From NCBI GenBank assembly GCA_025450315.1, contig JANWHQ010000045.1:1-64000 (forward strand): a stretch of DNA of 64,000 nucleotides, read 5' to 3'. The notes beneath the pieces were generated by a model. The model made no database searches. It was not told the origin of the DNA and saw only the letters and a list, made by a program, of their open reading frames with translations. Every line of letters begins with the position of its first letter. The first letter of the stretch is position 1. Of the stretch, positions 1-9,523 are shown in pieces. Source of the stretch: Caulobacteraceae bacterium. Its GTDB lineage: Bacteria > Pseudomonadota > Alphaproteobacteria > Caulobacterales > Caulobacteraceae. Made by a program: the position numbers and the translations under genes.

Positions 1-1
1 G

Positions 2-427
2 GTCAACGTGCGCACCACCGAGCAGGAGTACACCGCCGAAGGCACCGCCCAGAAGACCAACATCTCCTTCGGGGCGGGCGGCTTCGGCGGTCTGATCGGC
101 GGGGTCGCCGGGGGCTATTCCAACACCGACATCGGCCAGATCATCGCCGCGGCCTACCTCAACGCCTTCGTCGACCTGATCGGCCACATGCAGCAGGTCG
201 CGCCGGGCTCGGCCCAGGCGGCCGCGCCGATCCAGGCCTATGCGGTCACCGACATCATCGTCATGCGCCAGGGCCCCTCGCCGGCCACGCCCCGGGTGCG
301 GGATTTCAAGGCCGGCGACCTCGTCTATCCGACCGGCCAGAAGAACGGCGTCTGGTGGGAAGTGGACGACGAGAACGGCAACCGAGGATGGGTGTCCTCG
401 GCCAAGATATCGCCCCGCGGGCAATAG
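2..427 (+). CDS. CsgG-like curli/holdfast assembly-type lipoprotein with C-terminal SH3-like domain (5' truncated by window)
   Basis: C-terminal CsgG-like motif GAGGFGG..GG.AGGYSNTDIGQIIAAAYLNAF followed by SH3-like VMRQGPS...GVWWEVDDENGNRGWV; ORF open to window edge. Confidence 0.6.
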   Translation, partial: VNVRTTEQEYTAEGTAQKTNISFGAGGFGGLIGGVAGGYSNTDIGQIIAAAYLNAFVDLIGHMQQVAPGSAQAAAPIQAYAVTDIIVMRQGPSPATPRVRDFKAGDLVYPTGQKNGVWWEVDDENGNRGWVSSAKISPRGQ

Positions 428-510
428 GGGCCGCGATTCGGCCGCGTCCGGTCGATTCCTTTTGCGGGTCTGGGCCGCCCGGCGTCCGGGGCGGACCGGG
501 AAAGTCTAGC

Positions 511-542
511 GGCGGCCCCTCGCGGGCCGCCGTTTCTCTTTG
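511..542 (+). terminator. Rho-independent terminator candidate
   Basis: GGCGGCCC-ctcgc-GGGCCGCC stem followed by gtttctcttt, about 85 nt after the first CDS. Confidence 0.6.
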
Positions 543-758
543 CGCCCAAGGGTTTCGCGCCGCTGGCGCCAGTCGATCCAGGCTTGCGCCGCATCCTCCA
601 GGCCAAACAATTGCTCAAGTCCTCAAGATCGTGCATGTGATACTTTCAGGAAATAGTTAGATCGAGATGTAGTGCTATATGTCGTCTTGTCGACATTTGC
701 AGTTTGTGGGTCGCGGACTGCTCGGAACTGGATTTGGCGAACAGCGTTCCGCTTCGCG

Positions 759-1487
759 ATGACCCAGCCGTTACAGCATTCAGCCAACAGGCTGCTGGCT
801 TCGCTCGACCCTGAAGACCTGGAGGACCTGTCGCGAAATCTCGTGACGGTGACGCTAGAAAAGGGCGCGTTGCTATACGAGCCCGGCGACGAGATCGACC
901 TGATCTATTTTCCGCACAACGCCGTGGTTTCCTTGATGACGCTCATGCAGAGCGGCGAGGCCATTGAGTCCGCGACCATCGGCCGGGAAGGCGCGGTCGG
1001 CTTTTCCGCGGGGGTTTTTCCGCGCCGCTCGCTCAGCCGGATCATCGTCCAGGTGGCCGGCTCGGCCTCCAGGATCCCCGCCGCCCAGCTTCACCAGGCC
1101 TGCCGGCAAAGCGAGGCCCTGAGGCTGCTGGTCGACCGCCATTCCGAAGCCCTGTTCGCACACGCCATCCAGTCGGTGGCCTGCAACGCCCTGCATTCGG
1201 TGGAGGCGCGCTTCTGCCGCTGGCTGCTGTGCTGCCACGACCGGATCGACACCGACCGGGTCAGCCTGACCCAGGAGTTCCTGGCCGACATGCTGGGCGT
1301 GCAGCGCACCACCGTGACCGTGGTCGCCCGCACCCTGCAGGCGGCGGGCCTGATCCGCTACAGCCGGGGCGTCGTGGACATCCTCGACCGGGCGGGCCTG
1401 GAGGCCATCACCTGCGAGTGCTACGGGGCGGTGCGGCGCAACTACGAGCGGCTGCTGTCCCAGCCGTTCGACACCACCGTGGGGTAG
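759..1487 (+). CDS. Crp/Fnr family transcriptional regulator
   Basis: cNMP-like fold (LEKGALLYEPGDEIDLIYFPHNAVVSLM) plus HTH (LTQEFLADMLGVQRTTVTVVARTLQAAGLI); start placed at internal ATG 759. Confidence 0.85.
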   Translation: MTQPLQHSANRLLASLDPEDLEDLSRNLVTVTLEKGALLYEPGDEIDLIYFPHNAVVSLMTLMQSGEAIESATIGREGAVGFSAGVFPRRSLSRIIVQVAGSASRIPAAQLHQACRQSEALRLLVDRHSEALFAHAIQSVACNALHSVEARFCRWLLCCHDRIDTDRVSLTQEFLADMLGVQRTTVTVVARTLQAAGLIRYSRGVVDILDRAGLEAITCECYGAVRRNYERLLSQPFDTTVG

Positions 1488-1493
1488 GGCGGG

Positions 1494-1928
1494 CTACTCG
1501 CTCTCGCAGAACACCCGCACCTTGGTCTTTTCCTGATCGACGTCGACGGTCAGGTCGTTCAGGTGGTCGAGCAGTTCGTCGAGGTTCTCGGGCTTCATGG
1601 CGCCGACGTCCACCGGGATGCCCTGTTCACGCAGGGCCTGGTTGACCTTGTCCCGCGCCGGCGAGGGCATCAGCGCGCTGAGCCGCACCCCGGCCCGCAT
1701 CAGCTGGACCGGCACGCGGATGTTGACCTTCACCGGCTTGCCTGTGTGGTGGTCCTCGGCGTCGACCAGCACCCTCAGGTACTTGGGCCTGCCGCCCGGC
1801 CGCGCGGCGGGCCCGGGCGCGGCGGAAGGCCGCTGGCCCTCCAGCGCCGAGAGCAGCCGTTCGGCCTCGTCGGCGGTGACCTTGCCGTCCGCCAGCATCT
1901 GCAGAATCTGCCTGCGTTCTTCGTTCAT
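1494..1928 (-). CDS. SHOCT-like/YvlB-like N-terminal domain protein
   Basis: MNEERRQILQMLADGKVTADEAERLLSALE short helical motif; compact ORF next to DUF2089 gene. Confidence 0.65.
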   Translation of the reverse strand: MNEERRQILQMLADGKVTADEAERLLSALEGQRPSAAPGPAARPGGRPKYLRVLVDAEDHHTGKPVKVNIRVPVQLMRAGVRLSALMPSPARDKVNQALREQGIPVDVGAMKPENLDELLDHLNDLTVDVDQEKTKVRVFCESE

Positions 1929-1937
1929 CGGATCCTC

Positions 1938-2195
1938 CTAGATCAGACGCACCAGCACCGAGGCGGCGGGGCTTTCGACCTCCACCACCAGGCCGCTGAG
2001 GGAAAACACCAGCCGGCGCAGGCCATCGGCGATGGCCACCGGATTTCGCCCCTTGGCCAGGGCGATCCCGGTCAGGACCGGCGACAGCACAAGCCCCAGC
2101 GCCGCCACGAGCGGCCAGAGCAGGATCACCGGCGCCCAGATGGCGAAGCCGCCCCTGGGATGGCGGATGCGGACAATGGCCAGCACCGGCATCAT
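1938..2195 (-). CDS. small membrane protein
   Basis: hydrophobic segments (WAPVILLWPLVAALGLVLSPVL); start overlaps the end of the upstream DUF2089-like gene. Confidence 0.65.
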   Translation of the reverse strand: MMPVLAIVRIRHPRGGFAIWAPVILLWPLVAALGLVLSPVLTGIALAKGRNPVAIADGLRRLVFSLSGLVVEVESPAASVLVRLI

Positions 2196-2563
2196 TTCAG
2201 CCCCTCCAGCGCGCGCACGGCCTCGTCGGCCGAGATCTCGCCCCGGGCCAGCCGCTCCAGCACCTCGCTCCGGCCCGGCTTGGGGTCGGTCTCGACGAAC
2301 TGCAGCAAGGAGGCGATGCGGTTCAGCCGCGCCTTGATGGTCGGGTAGCTGACCCCGAACACCTGCTCCATCTCCTTGATCGAGCCGTGGCCGCGCACGA
2401 AGGCCGCCACGAACACCTGGTCCTCGGCGCTGAGCCGCGCCAGGCGGGGCAGCTCGAAGGCTCCCTCGATGGCGACCCCGCTGTCGGCCAGCCGCACCCG
2501 CTCGACCACCATGGGCCGCCCCTGGGTCAGCTGGGCCAGCTCCGACCAATCCCTGGGTTCCAT
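2192..2563 (-). CDS. DUF2089-like HTH regulator
   Basis: LSAEDQVFVAAFVRGHGSIKEMEQVFGVSYPTIKARLNRI and C-terminal LARGEISADEAVRALEGL. Confidence 0.75.
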   Translation of the reverse strand: MEPRDWSELAQLTQGRPMVVERVRLADSGVAIEGAFELPRLARLSAEDQVFVAAFVRGHGSIKEMEQVFGVSYPTIKARLNRIASLLQFVETDPKPGRSEVLERLARGEISADEAVRALEGLK

Positions 2564-2597
2564 CAGACGATCCCGATCCTTCAGGTTCGCGAGAAAA

Positions 2598-2616
2598 ATA
2601 TCATCGATCTTGATAT
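2598..2616. promoter_or_regulatory. inverted repeat ATATCA-N7-TGATAT, candidate operator
   Basis: perfect 6-bp arms in an AT-rich patch 35 nt upstream of the DUF2089-like start. Confidence 0.4.
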
Positions 2617-2772
2617 CCGCAATAGAATAACTTGATTTTCTTAATTCCGATGGACTGTCAGATCGATAGGACCCTATCCAGATGGCGGCCGCGCGGCTGC
2701 GGGATTCGTTGACGGTGGCCGGCGTCCGCGCCAGAGTCGGCCGGACACCCTTTCCGCCCAAGGACTTCCGCC

Positions 2773-3936
2773 ATGGCGAACTACGGCCTGATCTCGTGCG
2801 ACGACCATCTGGACATGAACCAGCTGCCGGCTGACCTCTGGACCAGCCGCATGCCGGACAGGTTCAAGGACCGCGCTCCTCATCTGGAGGAGGTCGACGG
2901 CCAGATGATGTGGATCTGCAACGGCGCCAACTGGGGCCGCTGGTCCGGCCAGGGCAATCGCTTCAAGGGGCCCAAGCCGATCTTCACCGCGCTGGACCGC
3001 GGCGGCATCGAGGATCAGACCGAACGCCGCCCGGCGGTGGCGGAGCTCCGGCTCAAGGACATGGACCGCGACGGCGTGCACACCCACGTGGTGTTCGGCC
3101 CGGTCACCTCCTTCAACACCACCGACCCCGAGCTCAGGGACGCCTGCTACAGCGTCTACAACGACTGGCTGGCCGACTTCTGCTCGGTGGCGCCCGACCG
3201 CCTGCTCGGCGTGCCGATGCTGCCGCCCAGCCCGGAATCGGCGGTGAAGGAGCTGCGCCGCATCGCCGCCATGGGCGTGTTCAAGCAGGTGAACCTGCAG
3301 ATCGCCGTGGTCGAGCCGCGCCTGCACGACGAGCGCTGGGAGCCGCTCTGGCAGGCGCTGGAAGACACCGGCCTGATCCTGGCCTGGCACGTGACCGTGT
3401 TCTTCCCGCCCGAGGGCGATCCCTCGCGCGGCAAGCTGGCCGGCAACTACACCCACATGAAGTCCTTCATCACCCAGTTCCTGGACGCCTTCGTCGACCT
3501 GTTCGCCTGGGGCATCCTGGAGAAGCACCCCAAGATGAAGGTGGTGATCGCCGAGTCCGGCGCGGGCTGGCTGCCCTGGGTGGTCGAGGAGCTCGACTAC
3601 CGGCACTGGCGGCTGTGGGAGGCCGAGGAATTCTGGAAGGACAAGGGCGGCATCCCATTGAAGACCAAGCCGTCGGACCTGTTCAAGCGGCAGATCTACT
3701 CCACCTTCCAGCAGAGCCCGGTGACCATGCGGCTCCTGGAATTCTACGGCGACAACCTGCTGTGGGCGTCGGACTACCCGCACCCGGACTCAATCTGGCC
3801 GAACTCCAAGGCCACCATCGAGCGCACCATGGGCCACCTGCCGCCCGAGACGGTCAAGAAGCTGACCCACGACAACGCCGCCAAGCTCTACGGCCTGTTC
3901 GAATACGCCCCGGCCGGCAAGATCGCGGCCGAGTAG
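2773..3936 (+). CDS. amidohydrolase-family metal-dependent hydrolase
   Basis: ISCDDHLDMN, MLPPS, VVIAESGAGWLPWVVEELD, LLWASDYPHPDSIWP amidohydrolase_2-type motifs. Confidence 0.85.
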   Translation: MANYGLISCDDHLDMNQLPADLWTSRMPDRFKDRAPHLEEVDGQMMWICNGANWGRWSGQGNRFKGPKPIFTALDRGGIEDQTERRPAVAELRLKDMDRDGVHTHVVFGPVTSFNTTDPELRDACYSVYNDWLADFCSVAPDRLLGVPMLPPSPESAVKELRRIAAMGVFKQVNLQIAVVEPRLHDERWEPLWQALEDTGLILAWHVTVFFPPEGDPSRGKLAGNYTHMKSFITQFLDAFVDLFAWGILEKHPKMKVVIAESGAGWLPWVVEELDYRHWRLWEAEEFWKDKGGIPLKTKPSDLFKRQIYSTFQQSPVTMRLLEFYGDNLLWASDYPHPDSIWPNSKATIERTMGHLPPETVKKLTHDNAAKLYGLFEYAPAGKIAAE

Positions 3937-4053
3937 CCGATCCGCACGCTCGTCTGGTCCGCGGCCCGTTCGAGGGGGCCGCGAACCGTCTTGCATGCTG
4001 GATATAACTCAGAACATAAGATACTCATCTTCCGAGGTAACTCGGAGGCCCAC

Positions 4054-4539
4054 ATGAACGCTGAGCGCGCGACCCCTGCCCTGGTGGTCCTGGGCCGCCC
4101 CGCCGATCCTGGCGACGCCGAGACGATCAGGACGGCGATGGAGGACCAGTGGGCGGCCTGGAACTCCGGGCACATGGTGCGGGACGGCGACTTCACCCCC
4201 GACTGCGACTATGTGACCTTCGACGGGACCGAGCTGCACGGCCTGGAGGAGAACCGCAGGGCGCACGATCAGTTCGGACGCGGCGCCCTTCGGGGATCGG
4301 TGCTGACCGGCAAGGTGCGGCGCGTCCGCTTCATCACCCCGGACGTGGCGGTGGTGCACAGCACGGGCAACCTAAGGCTCCGCTTCCATCGCCGCCCCAA
4401 ACCCGGCCGCGACTCGGTGCAGACTACGGTGATGCGCAAGACGGCCGATGGCTGGCGGATCGAAGCCTTCCAGAACACCCGGGTGCGCCGGCGCGGGCCG
4501 CTGTTCCGGATGGCGGTCTGGCTGGCGCGCAAGCTCTAG
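4054..4539 (+). CDS. SnoaL/NTF2-like domain protein
   Basis: IRTAMEDQWAAWNSGHMVRDGDFTPDCDYVTFDGTELHG..; ATG at 4054. Confidence 0.7.
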   Translation: MNAERATPALVVLGRPADPGDAETIRTAMEDQWAAWNSGHMVRDGDFTPDCDYVTFDGTELHGLEENRRAHDQFGRGALRGSVLTGKVRRVRFITPDVAVVHSTGNLRLRFHRRPKPGRDSVQTTVMRKTADGWRIEAFQNTRVRRRGPLFRMAVWLARKL

Positions 4540-4549
4540 GACCGACCCG

Positions 4550-5032
4550 ATGGCGGAAGACTCCAGACCCGCGGGCGCGGAAGATCTGGGCTTCCTCGGC
4601 CGGCGCCTCAGCACGGCCATCGTGCTCTACCATACCGCCCTGGCCGAGGCGCTCGGGCTGAACCTCACCGACTTCAAGTGCCTGGACCTGCTGATCCGGC
4701 GCGGCGAGGACGCCACGCCCGGGCAGCTCTCCAGGGACGCGGGCCTGTCGAGCGCGACCACCACCCTGGTCCTGGACCGGCTGGAGGCCAAGGGCCTGAT
4801 CCGTCGGGCCGCCGCGCCCGGCGACCGGCGGCGGACGGTCATCCACGTGACCCTGAATCCGCAATTGATCGAGGCCTTCCAGGCCGCTACCCACGGCATG
4901 CGCGGCAGGATGGCGGAGCTGGCCAAGGCCTTCTCCGCGTCCGAACTCGCGGCCATCGGCCGCTATCTGGACGCCGCCACGGCCGCGATCGAAGCATCCC
5001 TGGTCGAAATGAGGTCCGACTCCAAGGCGTGA
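4550..5032 (+). CDS. MarR family transcriptional regulator
   Basis: TPGQLSRDAGLSSATTTLVLDRLEAKGLIRRAAAPGDRRRTVIHVT wHTH signature. Confidence 0.9.
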   Translation: MAEDSRPAGAEDLGFLGRRLSTAIVLYHTALAEALGLNLTDFKCLDLLIRRGEDATPGQLSRDAGLSSATTTLVLDRLEAKGLIRRAAAPGDRRRTVIHVTLNPQLIEAFQAATHGMRGRMAELAKAFSASELAAIGRYLDAATAAIEASLVEMRSDSKA

Positions 5033-5138
5033 CGGCGACGGCCGGTCCGGCGCGCCGATCCCCGGTTGGCGTCCGCGCCCAAACCCGTTAGGGCTCCGCT
5101 CGCCTTGGCCCCCGTCTCGCCGGGGCCGAGGAGTTCCC

Positions 5139-6074
5139 ATGGCGAACGACGATCCCCACGCGCTTCTCGGCCGGCCGGTGGCCAACCAGATCATCGCGCA
5201 GGTGCGCGAGCAGGTCGAGGAGCTGGCCGCGTCCGGATGGCGCGCCAAGCTGGTGTCGATCACCGTCGGCGACACCTCCGCCGTCGAGCTCTACGTCCGC
5301 AACCAGCGCCGCCGCGCCGCCGAGGCGGGCATCGCCTTCGAGGAGCGGAACTTCCCCGAGGGCATCACCCAGGAGGAGCTGGACTCCTCGGTCCGCGCCC
5401 TGAACGCCGACCCGCGCGTCACCGGCATCATCATCCAGCGCCCCGCCCCCAAGCACATCTCTCTGCGGGCGCTGCAGGGCGCGGTCAATCCGATGAAGGA
5501 CGTCGAGGGCATGCACCCCGCCTCCATCGGCAACATCGTCTACAACCAGCTGGACCTGGCGCCCTGCACCGCGGCCGCTTCGGTGGAGCTCCTGAAGTCA
5601 ACCGGCCTGAAGCTGGAGGGTCTGGAGGCGGTGGTGGTCGGCCACTCCGAGATCGTGGGCAAGCCGATCGCCTTCCTCCTGATGAGCGCCGGCGCCACAG
5701 TGACCGTCTGCCACCATATGACCCGCTCGGTGGCCGCGCACGCGCGCCGGGCCGACGCCCTGTTGGTGGCCGTGGGCCGGCCCAAGCTGATCGACGCCTC
5801 GATGGTCAAGCCGGGCGCGGCGGTCATCGACATCGGCATCAACGCCATCACCGACGAGGATGGGACCAAGCACGTCGTCGGCGACGTCGACTACGAGGCG
5901 GTCAAGGAGGTCGCGGCCTGGATCACCCCAGTGCCGGGCGGCGTTGGTCCGGTGACCGTGGCCATCCTGCTGCGCAACACCATCACCGCCCTGAAGCGCC
6001 AGAAGGCCCTCTATGAGGCCGCCTTCGCCCCCTCCGACATCTACCGCGTGGGCCTGACGCCGGCCGGGGCCTGA
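5139..6074 (+). CDS. folD: bifunctional methylenetetrahydrofolate dehydrogenase/cyclohydrolase
   Basis: YVRNQRRRAAEAGI, HPASIGNIVYNQ, VVVGHSEIVGKPIAFLL, DIGINAI, TPVPGGVGPVTVAILLRNT. Confidence 0.95.
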   Translation: MANDDPHALLGRPVANQIIAQVREQVEELAASGWRAKLVSITVGDTSAVELYVRNQRRRAAEAGIAFEERNFPEGITQEELDSSVRALNADPRVTGIIIQRPAPKHISLRALQGAVNPMKDVEGMHPASIGNIVYNQLDLAPCTAAASVELLKSTGLKLEGLEAVVVGHSEIVGKPIAFLLMSAGATVTVCHHMTRSVAAHARRADALLVAVGRPKLIDASMVKPGAAVIDIGINAITDEDGTKHVVGDVDYEAVKEVAAWITPVPGGVGPVTVAILLRNTITALKRQKALYEAAFAPSDIYRVGLTPAGA

Positions 6075-6086
6075 CCGATCCCCGGC

Positions 6087-7868
6087 TCAGCGGCCTTCCG
6101 GCAGGGCGAACACCCAGACCGTGGCGCTGGAGGTCACCGGGTTGCGCACGTCGGGGATCAGGTTGCCGAAGGTGTGGGTGAAGGGACTGCCCGAACCGGT
6201 GGTCACCGCGATGTACTGGCGCCCGCCCACCGAGAAGCTGATCGGCGGCCCGTTGGGGGTGTCGCTGAGGCGCGTGCGCCAGAGCATCCGGCCCGTCTTC
6301 GCGTCATAGGCCGAGAAATAACGGTCGAGATCGCCGTCGAACACCACCCCGCCGGCGGTCGGCAGGGCGCCGGTCGACTGGGGCGAGCGCTCGCGGTGCT
6401 GCCAGGCGGTGGTGCGGGTCTTCATGTCCACCGCCACCAGCCGGCCGATGTCGCCGTCCGAGCCCGGCTTCAGCATCAGGGTGAACTTGGAATTCTCGGT
6501 CTTCTCGCCCGGCTTGATGGGCAGGGCGGTCATCTCCGTGCAGTGGTCCTGCATCGGGACGTAGAGATAGCCGGTCTGCGGGTCGTAGGCGGTGGGGCTG
6601 GGGCCGCGACCGCCGCCCGGATGCGGGCAGAAGAAGGTCGGCTTGTCCAGCTGCGGGATGGCGTCCGGGTTGATGGTCTTCTCGCCGGTCTTGGGATCGA
6701 TGTGGGAGACCACCGTCTGCACGCCCAGGTCGTGGGCGAACAGGAACTTGCCGGTCTTGGCGTCGAGGCCCTCGAGGATGGCCATCTTGCCCGCGGTCAG
6801 GCTGACCTTGCGCATGGCGCCATCCACCGGCAGGTCGATCAGCTCGCGCTCGAAGACATAGTCGAGGTCCCAGCTGTCGTCGTGCAGGTGGGAGTAGTGC
6901 CAGGCCAGCTTGCCGGTGTTCGGATCGATCGCCAGGGTGTTGTCGGTGTAGAGCAGTTCCGGGTTGCCGGTGGACTTGAGCGGCGTGCCGCGGGCGAAGG
7001 CGTTCCACGGATAGGGCTGGCCGACGCCGAAATAGATCAGCCCCGTGCCCGGGTCGTAGCTGCCGGAGTTCCAGACCGATCCGCCGAAGCGCGAGTCTCC
7101 CGGAATGCCGTTCCAGGTGTCGCCGCCGGCCTCGTCCGGCGCGGCGACGGTGTAGAAGCGCCAGAGTTCCTTGCCGGTATTGGCGTCATGGGCGGTGATC
7201 GAGCAGCGCGAGGTGGTGCAGTTGGAGGCCCCGATGATCACCTTGCCGTCCACCGCCATGGGCCCGGAGGTGTAGGTCCCGTCGCCGGCCACCGCCTCGT
7301 CCCACACCGGCTTGCCGGTCTTGATGTCCAGCGCGATCAGATGCTTGCCATCGGCGGCCACGAACAGCTTGTCGCCCTCGATGGCGATCATCCGCTTGAA
7401 CTTGATGCCCTGGCCGGGCGGGGGCGCGTAGCGCCAGAGCAGGTCGCCATTGGCCGCGTTCAGCGCCGCCACGCTTTCATCGGGCGCCTGCACGAACAGG
7501 ACGCCGTCGTGCTCGAGCGGCGTGTTCTCCATGGCCCCGGAACCCAGCGACCAGCTCCAGGCCAGCTGCAGGTCCTTGACGTTTCCTCGGTTGACCTGGT
7601 CCAGCGGGGAATACCCCCAGCCGTTGTAGGTCCTTCGCCACATCAGCCAGTCCGACGCCGGCGGATTGGCCAGCATGGCGTCGGTGACGGGGGTCAGCTT
7701 GGAGAGCGGGGCGTCCTCCTGGGCGATCAGCCTCGGCATCACCTCGTCGGGCTTGGCCGGGAACATGCCCTCTCGGTTCTGGGCCGAGGCCGCCCCGGCC
7801 AGTCCGAAAGCGCCTACAAGCAGCGCCGCCGCGGCCGCGCAGGCGCGGCTCCCCATCATCCTGGCCAT
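6087..7868 (-). CDS. PQQ-dependent dehydrogenase (quinoprotein alcohol dehydrogenase superfamily)
   Basis: signal peptide, repeated beta-propeller W motifs (DWLMWRRTYNGWGYSPLDQVN, GKLAWHYSHLHDDSWDLDY), tryptophan docking repeats. Confidence 0.9.
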   Translation of the reverse strand: MARMMGSRACAAAAALLVGAFGLAGAASAQNREGMFPAKPDEVMPRLIAQEDAPLSKLTPVTDAMLANPPASDWLMWRRTYNGWGYSPLDQVNRGNVKDLQLAWSWSLGSGAMENTPLEHDGVLFVQAPDESVAALNAANGDLLWRYAPPPGQGIKFKRMIAIEGDKLFVAADGKHLIALDIKTGKPVWDEAVAGDGTYTSGPMAVDGKVIIGASNCTTSRCSITAHDANTGKELWRFYTVAAPDEAGGDTWNGIPGDSRFGGSVWNSGSYDPGTGLIYFGVGQPYPWNAFARGTPLKSTGNPELLYTDNTLAIDPNTGKLAWHYSHLHDDSWDLDYVFERELIDLPVDGAMRKVSLTAGKMAILEGLDAKTGKFLFAHDLGVQTVVSHIDPKTGEKTINPDAIPQLDKPTFFCPHPGGGRGPSPTAYDPQTGYLYVPMQDHCTEMTALPIKPGEKTENSKFTLMLKPGSDGDIGRLVAVDMKTRTTAWQHRERSPQSTGALPTAGGVVFDGDLDRYFSAYDAKTGRMLWRTRLSDTPNGPPISFSVGGRQYIAVTTGSGSPFTHTFGNLIPDVRNPVTSSATVWVFALPEGR

Positions 7869-7962
7869 CGAACCTCTCCCACGGCCGCCTTGCCGGCGGC
7901 TCCCATCGTCTCAAGCGAGACTATGCGGGATCAAATCCGCTTCGGCCAAGCCCTGAGATGGA

Positions 7963-8775
7963 TCACGGGATGAAACGGGCGTTGAGGTTCGGGACCCCCT
8001 GCCCCGCCGCCGCCAGGGCCGAGGGGTCGCCGTCCCGCAGGAAGGCCTCGGCGGCCTTGATCATCGGCGCATAGGCCGCGCGGAACAGCCCCGTCGCCGA
8101 GCTCAGCCGGCGCACGCCCAGCTTCCGCAGCTCCGCCGCGGGCGGGACGCCGGCGCGTGACATGACGTTCAGGGGCAGGGCGATGGCGGACGCCAGCCGC
8201 CCGATCGCCGCCGCCTCGGCCAGTCCCGGGACGAAGATCCCGTCCGCGCCGGCCGTGCGGTAGAGTTCCGCCCGCCTGAGCGTCTCGGCCTCGGCCGCCG
8301 CGCCCTCGGCCAGCCGGTGCAGATAGACGTCGACGCGGGCGTTGATGAACAGCTTCACCCCGGCGCGGTCGGCGGCCCGGCGCGCCGCCTCGAGCTTGCG
8401 CGCGTGCAGCTCCGGATCGCGCAGGCCGTCCTCCAGGTTGATCCCCGCCGCCCCGGCGTCGATCACGCCGGTGACGGTTCCAGCCAGGGCCGCAAGGTCG
8501 TCGGAATAGCCGCCCTCGATGTCGGCGGTCAGCGGGACCGGGATCACCCGGGCGATCTCCGAGATCGCGACCAGCAGCTTGTCGACCGGCAGGGCGTCGC
8601 CGTCGGGATAGCCGTGGGCCCAGGCCACTCCCGCGCTGGAGGTCGCCACCGCCTGGGCGCCCGCGTCGGACATCAGCGCCGCGCTGACGGCGTCCCAGGC
8701 GTTGGGCAGCACCAGGATCGCAGGTGCAGGTCCGGCATGCAGGGCGTGGAAGAGGTTCGTACGACCGTCGTTCAT
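7963..8775 (-). CDS. isocitrate lyase/PEP mutase family protein
   Basis: LPNAWDAVSAALMSDAGAQAVATSSAGVAWAHGYPDGD..., ADIEGGYSDD, GAAGINLEDG. Confidence 0.9.
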   Translation of the reverse strand: MNDGRTNLFHALHAGPAPAILVLPNAWDAVSAALMSDAGAQAVATSSAGVAWAHGYPDGDALPVDKLLVAISEIARVIPVPLTADIEGGYSDDLAALAGTVTGVIDAGAAGINLEDGLRDPELHARKLEAARRAADRAGVKLFINARVDVYLHRLAEGAAAEAETLRRAELYRTAGADGIFVPGLAEAAAIGRLASAIALPLNVMSRAGVPPAAELRKLGVRRLSSATGLFRAAYAPMIKAAEAFLRDGDPSALAAAGQGVPNLNARFIP

Positions 8776-8845
8776 GAGCCCGCTCCAGAACAAATCGGCG
8801 GCTCGGACATTATCAAGGTCAAGTCAGAAAGCGGGAGACTCAGCC

Positions 8846-9106
8846 ATGGCTGAAGACCTTGTCACGACCTCCGAGATCACCGCGCACATGGCGGCCTATC
8901 ACAGGTTCACGCTGCTGGTGAAATGGGTGATGGTGATGGCGGCCTCGATCATCTCGTTCCTGGGAACCTGGATCGCGGCGAACGGCGGCTTCATCGCCGG
9001 CCTGATCGTCGGCCTGATCGTGCTCGGAGCGGGAACCTACGCCCTGCGCCACGGCTGGGCGCACTCCTCCGAAGCGGGCTCGATCGGCTACCCCCAGGCC
9101 CGCTAG
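8846..9106 (+). CDS. aa3-type cytochrome c oxidase subunit IV-like small membrane protein
   Basis: MAEDL...HMAAYHRFTLLVKW...IISFLGTWIAANGG short helical subunit IV pattern. Confidence 0.6.
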   Translation: MAEDLVTTSEITAHMAAYHRFTLLVKWVMVMAASIISFLGTWIAANGGFIAGLIVGLIVLGAGTYALRHGWAHSSEAGSIGYPQAR

Positions 9107-9110
9107 CCAG

Positions 9111-9449
9111 CTAGTCGACCCGGCCGTCCTGCCAGGCCAGCTTGGCGTCCACGAAGGGCGCCGGCACGGCGTTGTTGAGCTCGCAGGCGCGGATGAAGCG
9201 CACGCCGATCTCGTCGTTCAGCCACCAGACCGCCTGAGCCTCGAAGGCCTGGCCCGAGTCCCAGAGCACCAGCACCACCTCGTCGGGGCCCCCACCGGGA
9301 TCGACGAACTGGATGCGGGCGCCGTTCTCGCTGATGTCGCGCACCAGGCAGGGCCGATGGCCGGGAAACACCCTCGCGTCCAACCGCACCGGCACGCGCA
9401 CCTGGGTGCGGCGGTCGCGGGTCTCGTCGGGGCCGGCGAGCATGCTCAT
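9111..9449 (-). CDS. PilZ domain protein
   Basis: RDRRTQVRVPVRLDARV...CLVRDISENGARIQF PilZ signature. Confidence 0.85.
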   Translation of the reverse strand: MSMLAGPDETRDRRTQVRVPVRLDARVFPGHRPCLVRDISENGARIQFVDPGGGPDEVVLVLWDSGQAFEAQAVWWLNDEIGVRFIRACELNNAVPAPFVDAKLAWQDGRVD

Positions 9450-9523
9450 CGGCGCGAGGGCTAGCACGGGCCTTGTTAAGAAGCGGTTTGCAACAAGCTG
9501 AGCTGTGACGATCGGCGCACCCC

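Noticed and set aside
3955-3985. GC-rich hairpin after the amidohydrolase gene
   Set aside because: No U-tract, so not called a rho-independent terminator.
6174-7973. 599-aa plus-strand ORF opposite the PQQ dehydrogenase
   Set aside because: Shadow ORF; the minus strand has signal peptide and propeller motifs.
8810-8823. FNR-like half site (reverse TTGAC-CTTG-ATAAT) before the aa3 subunit IV-like gene
   Set aside because: Right half-site matches only 3 of 5 positions; not strong enough.
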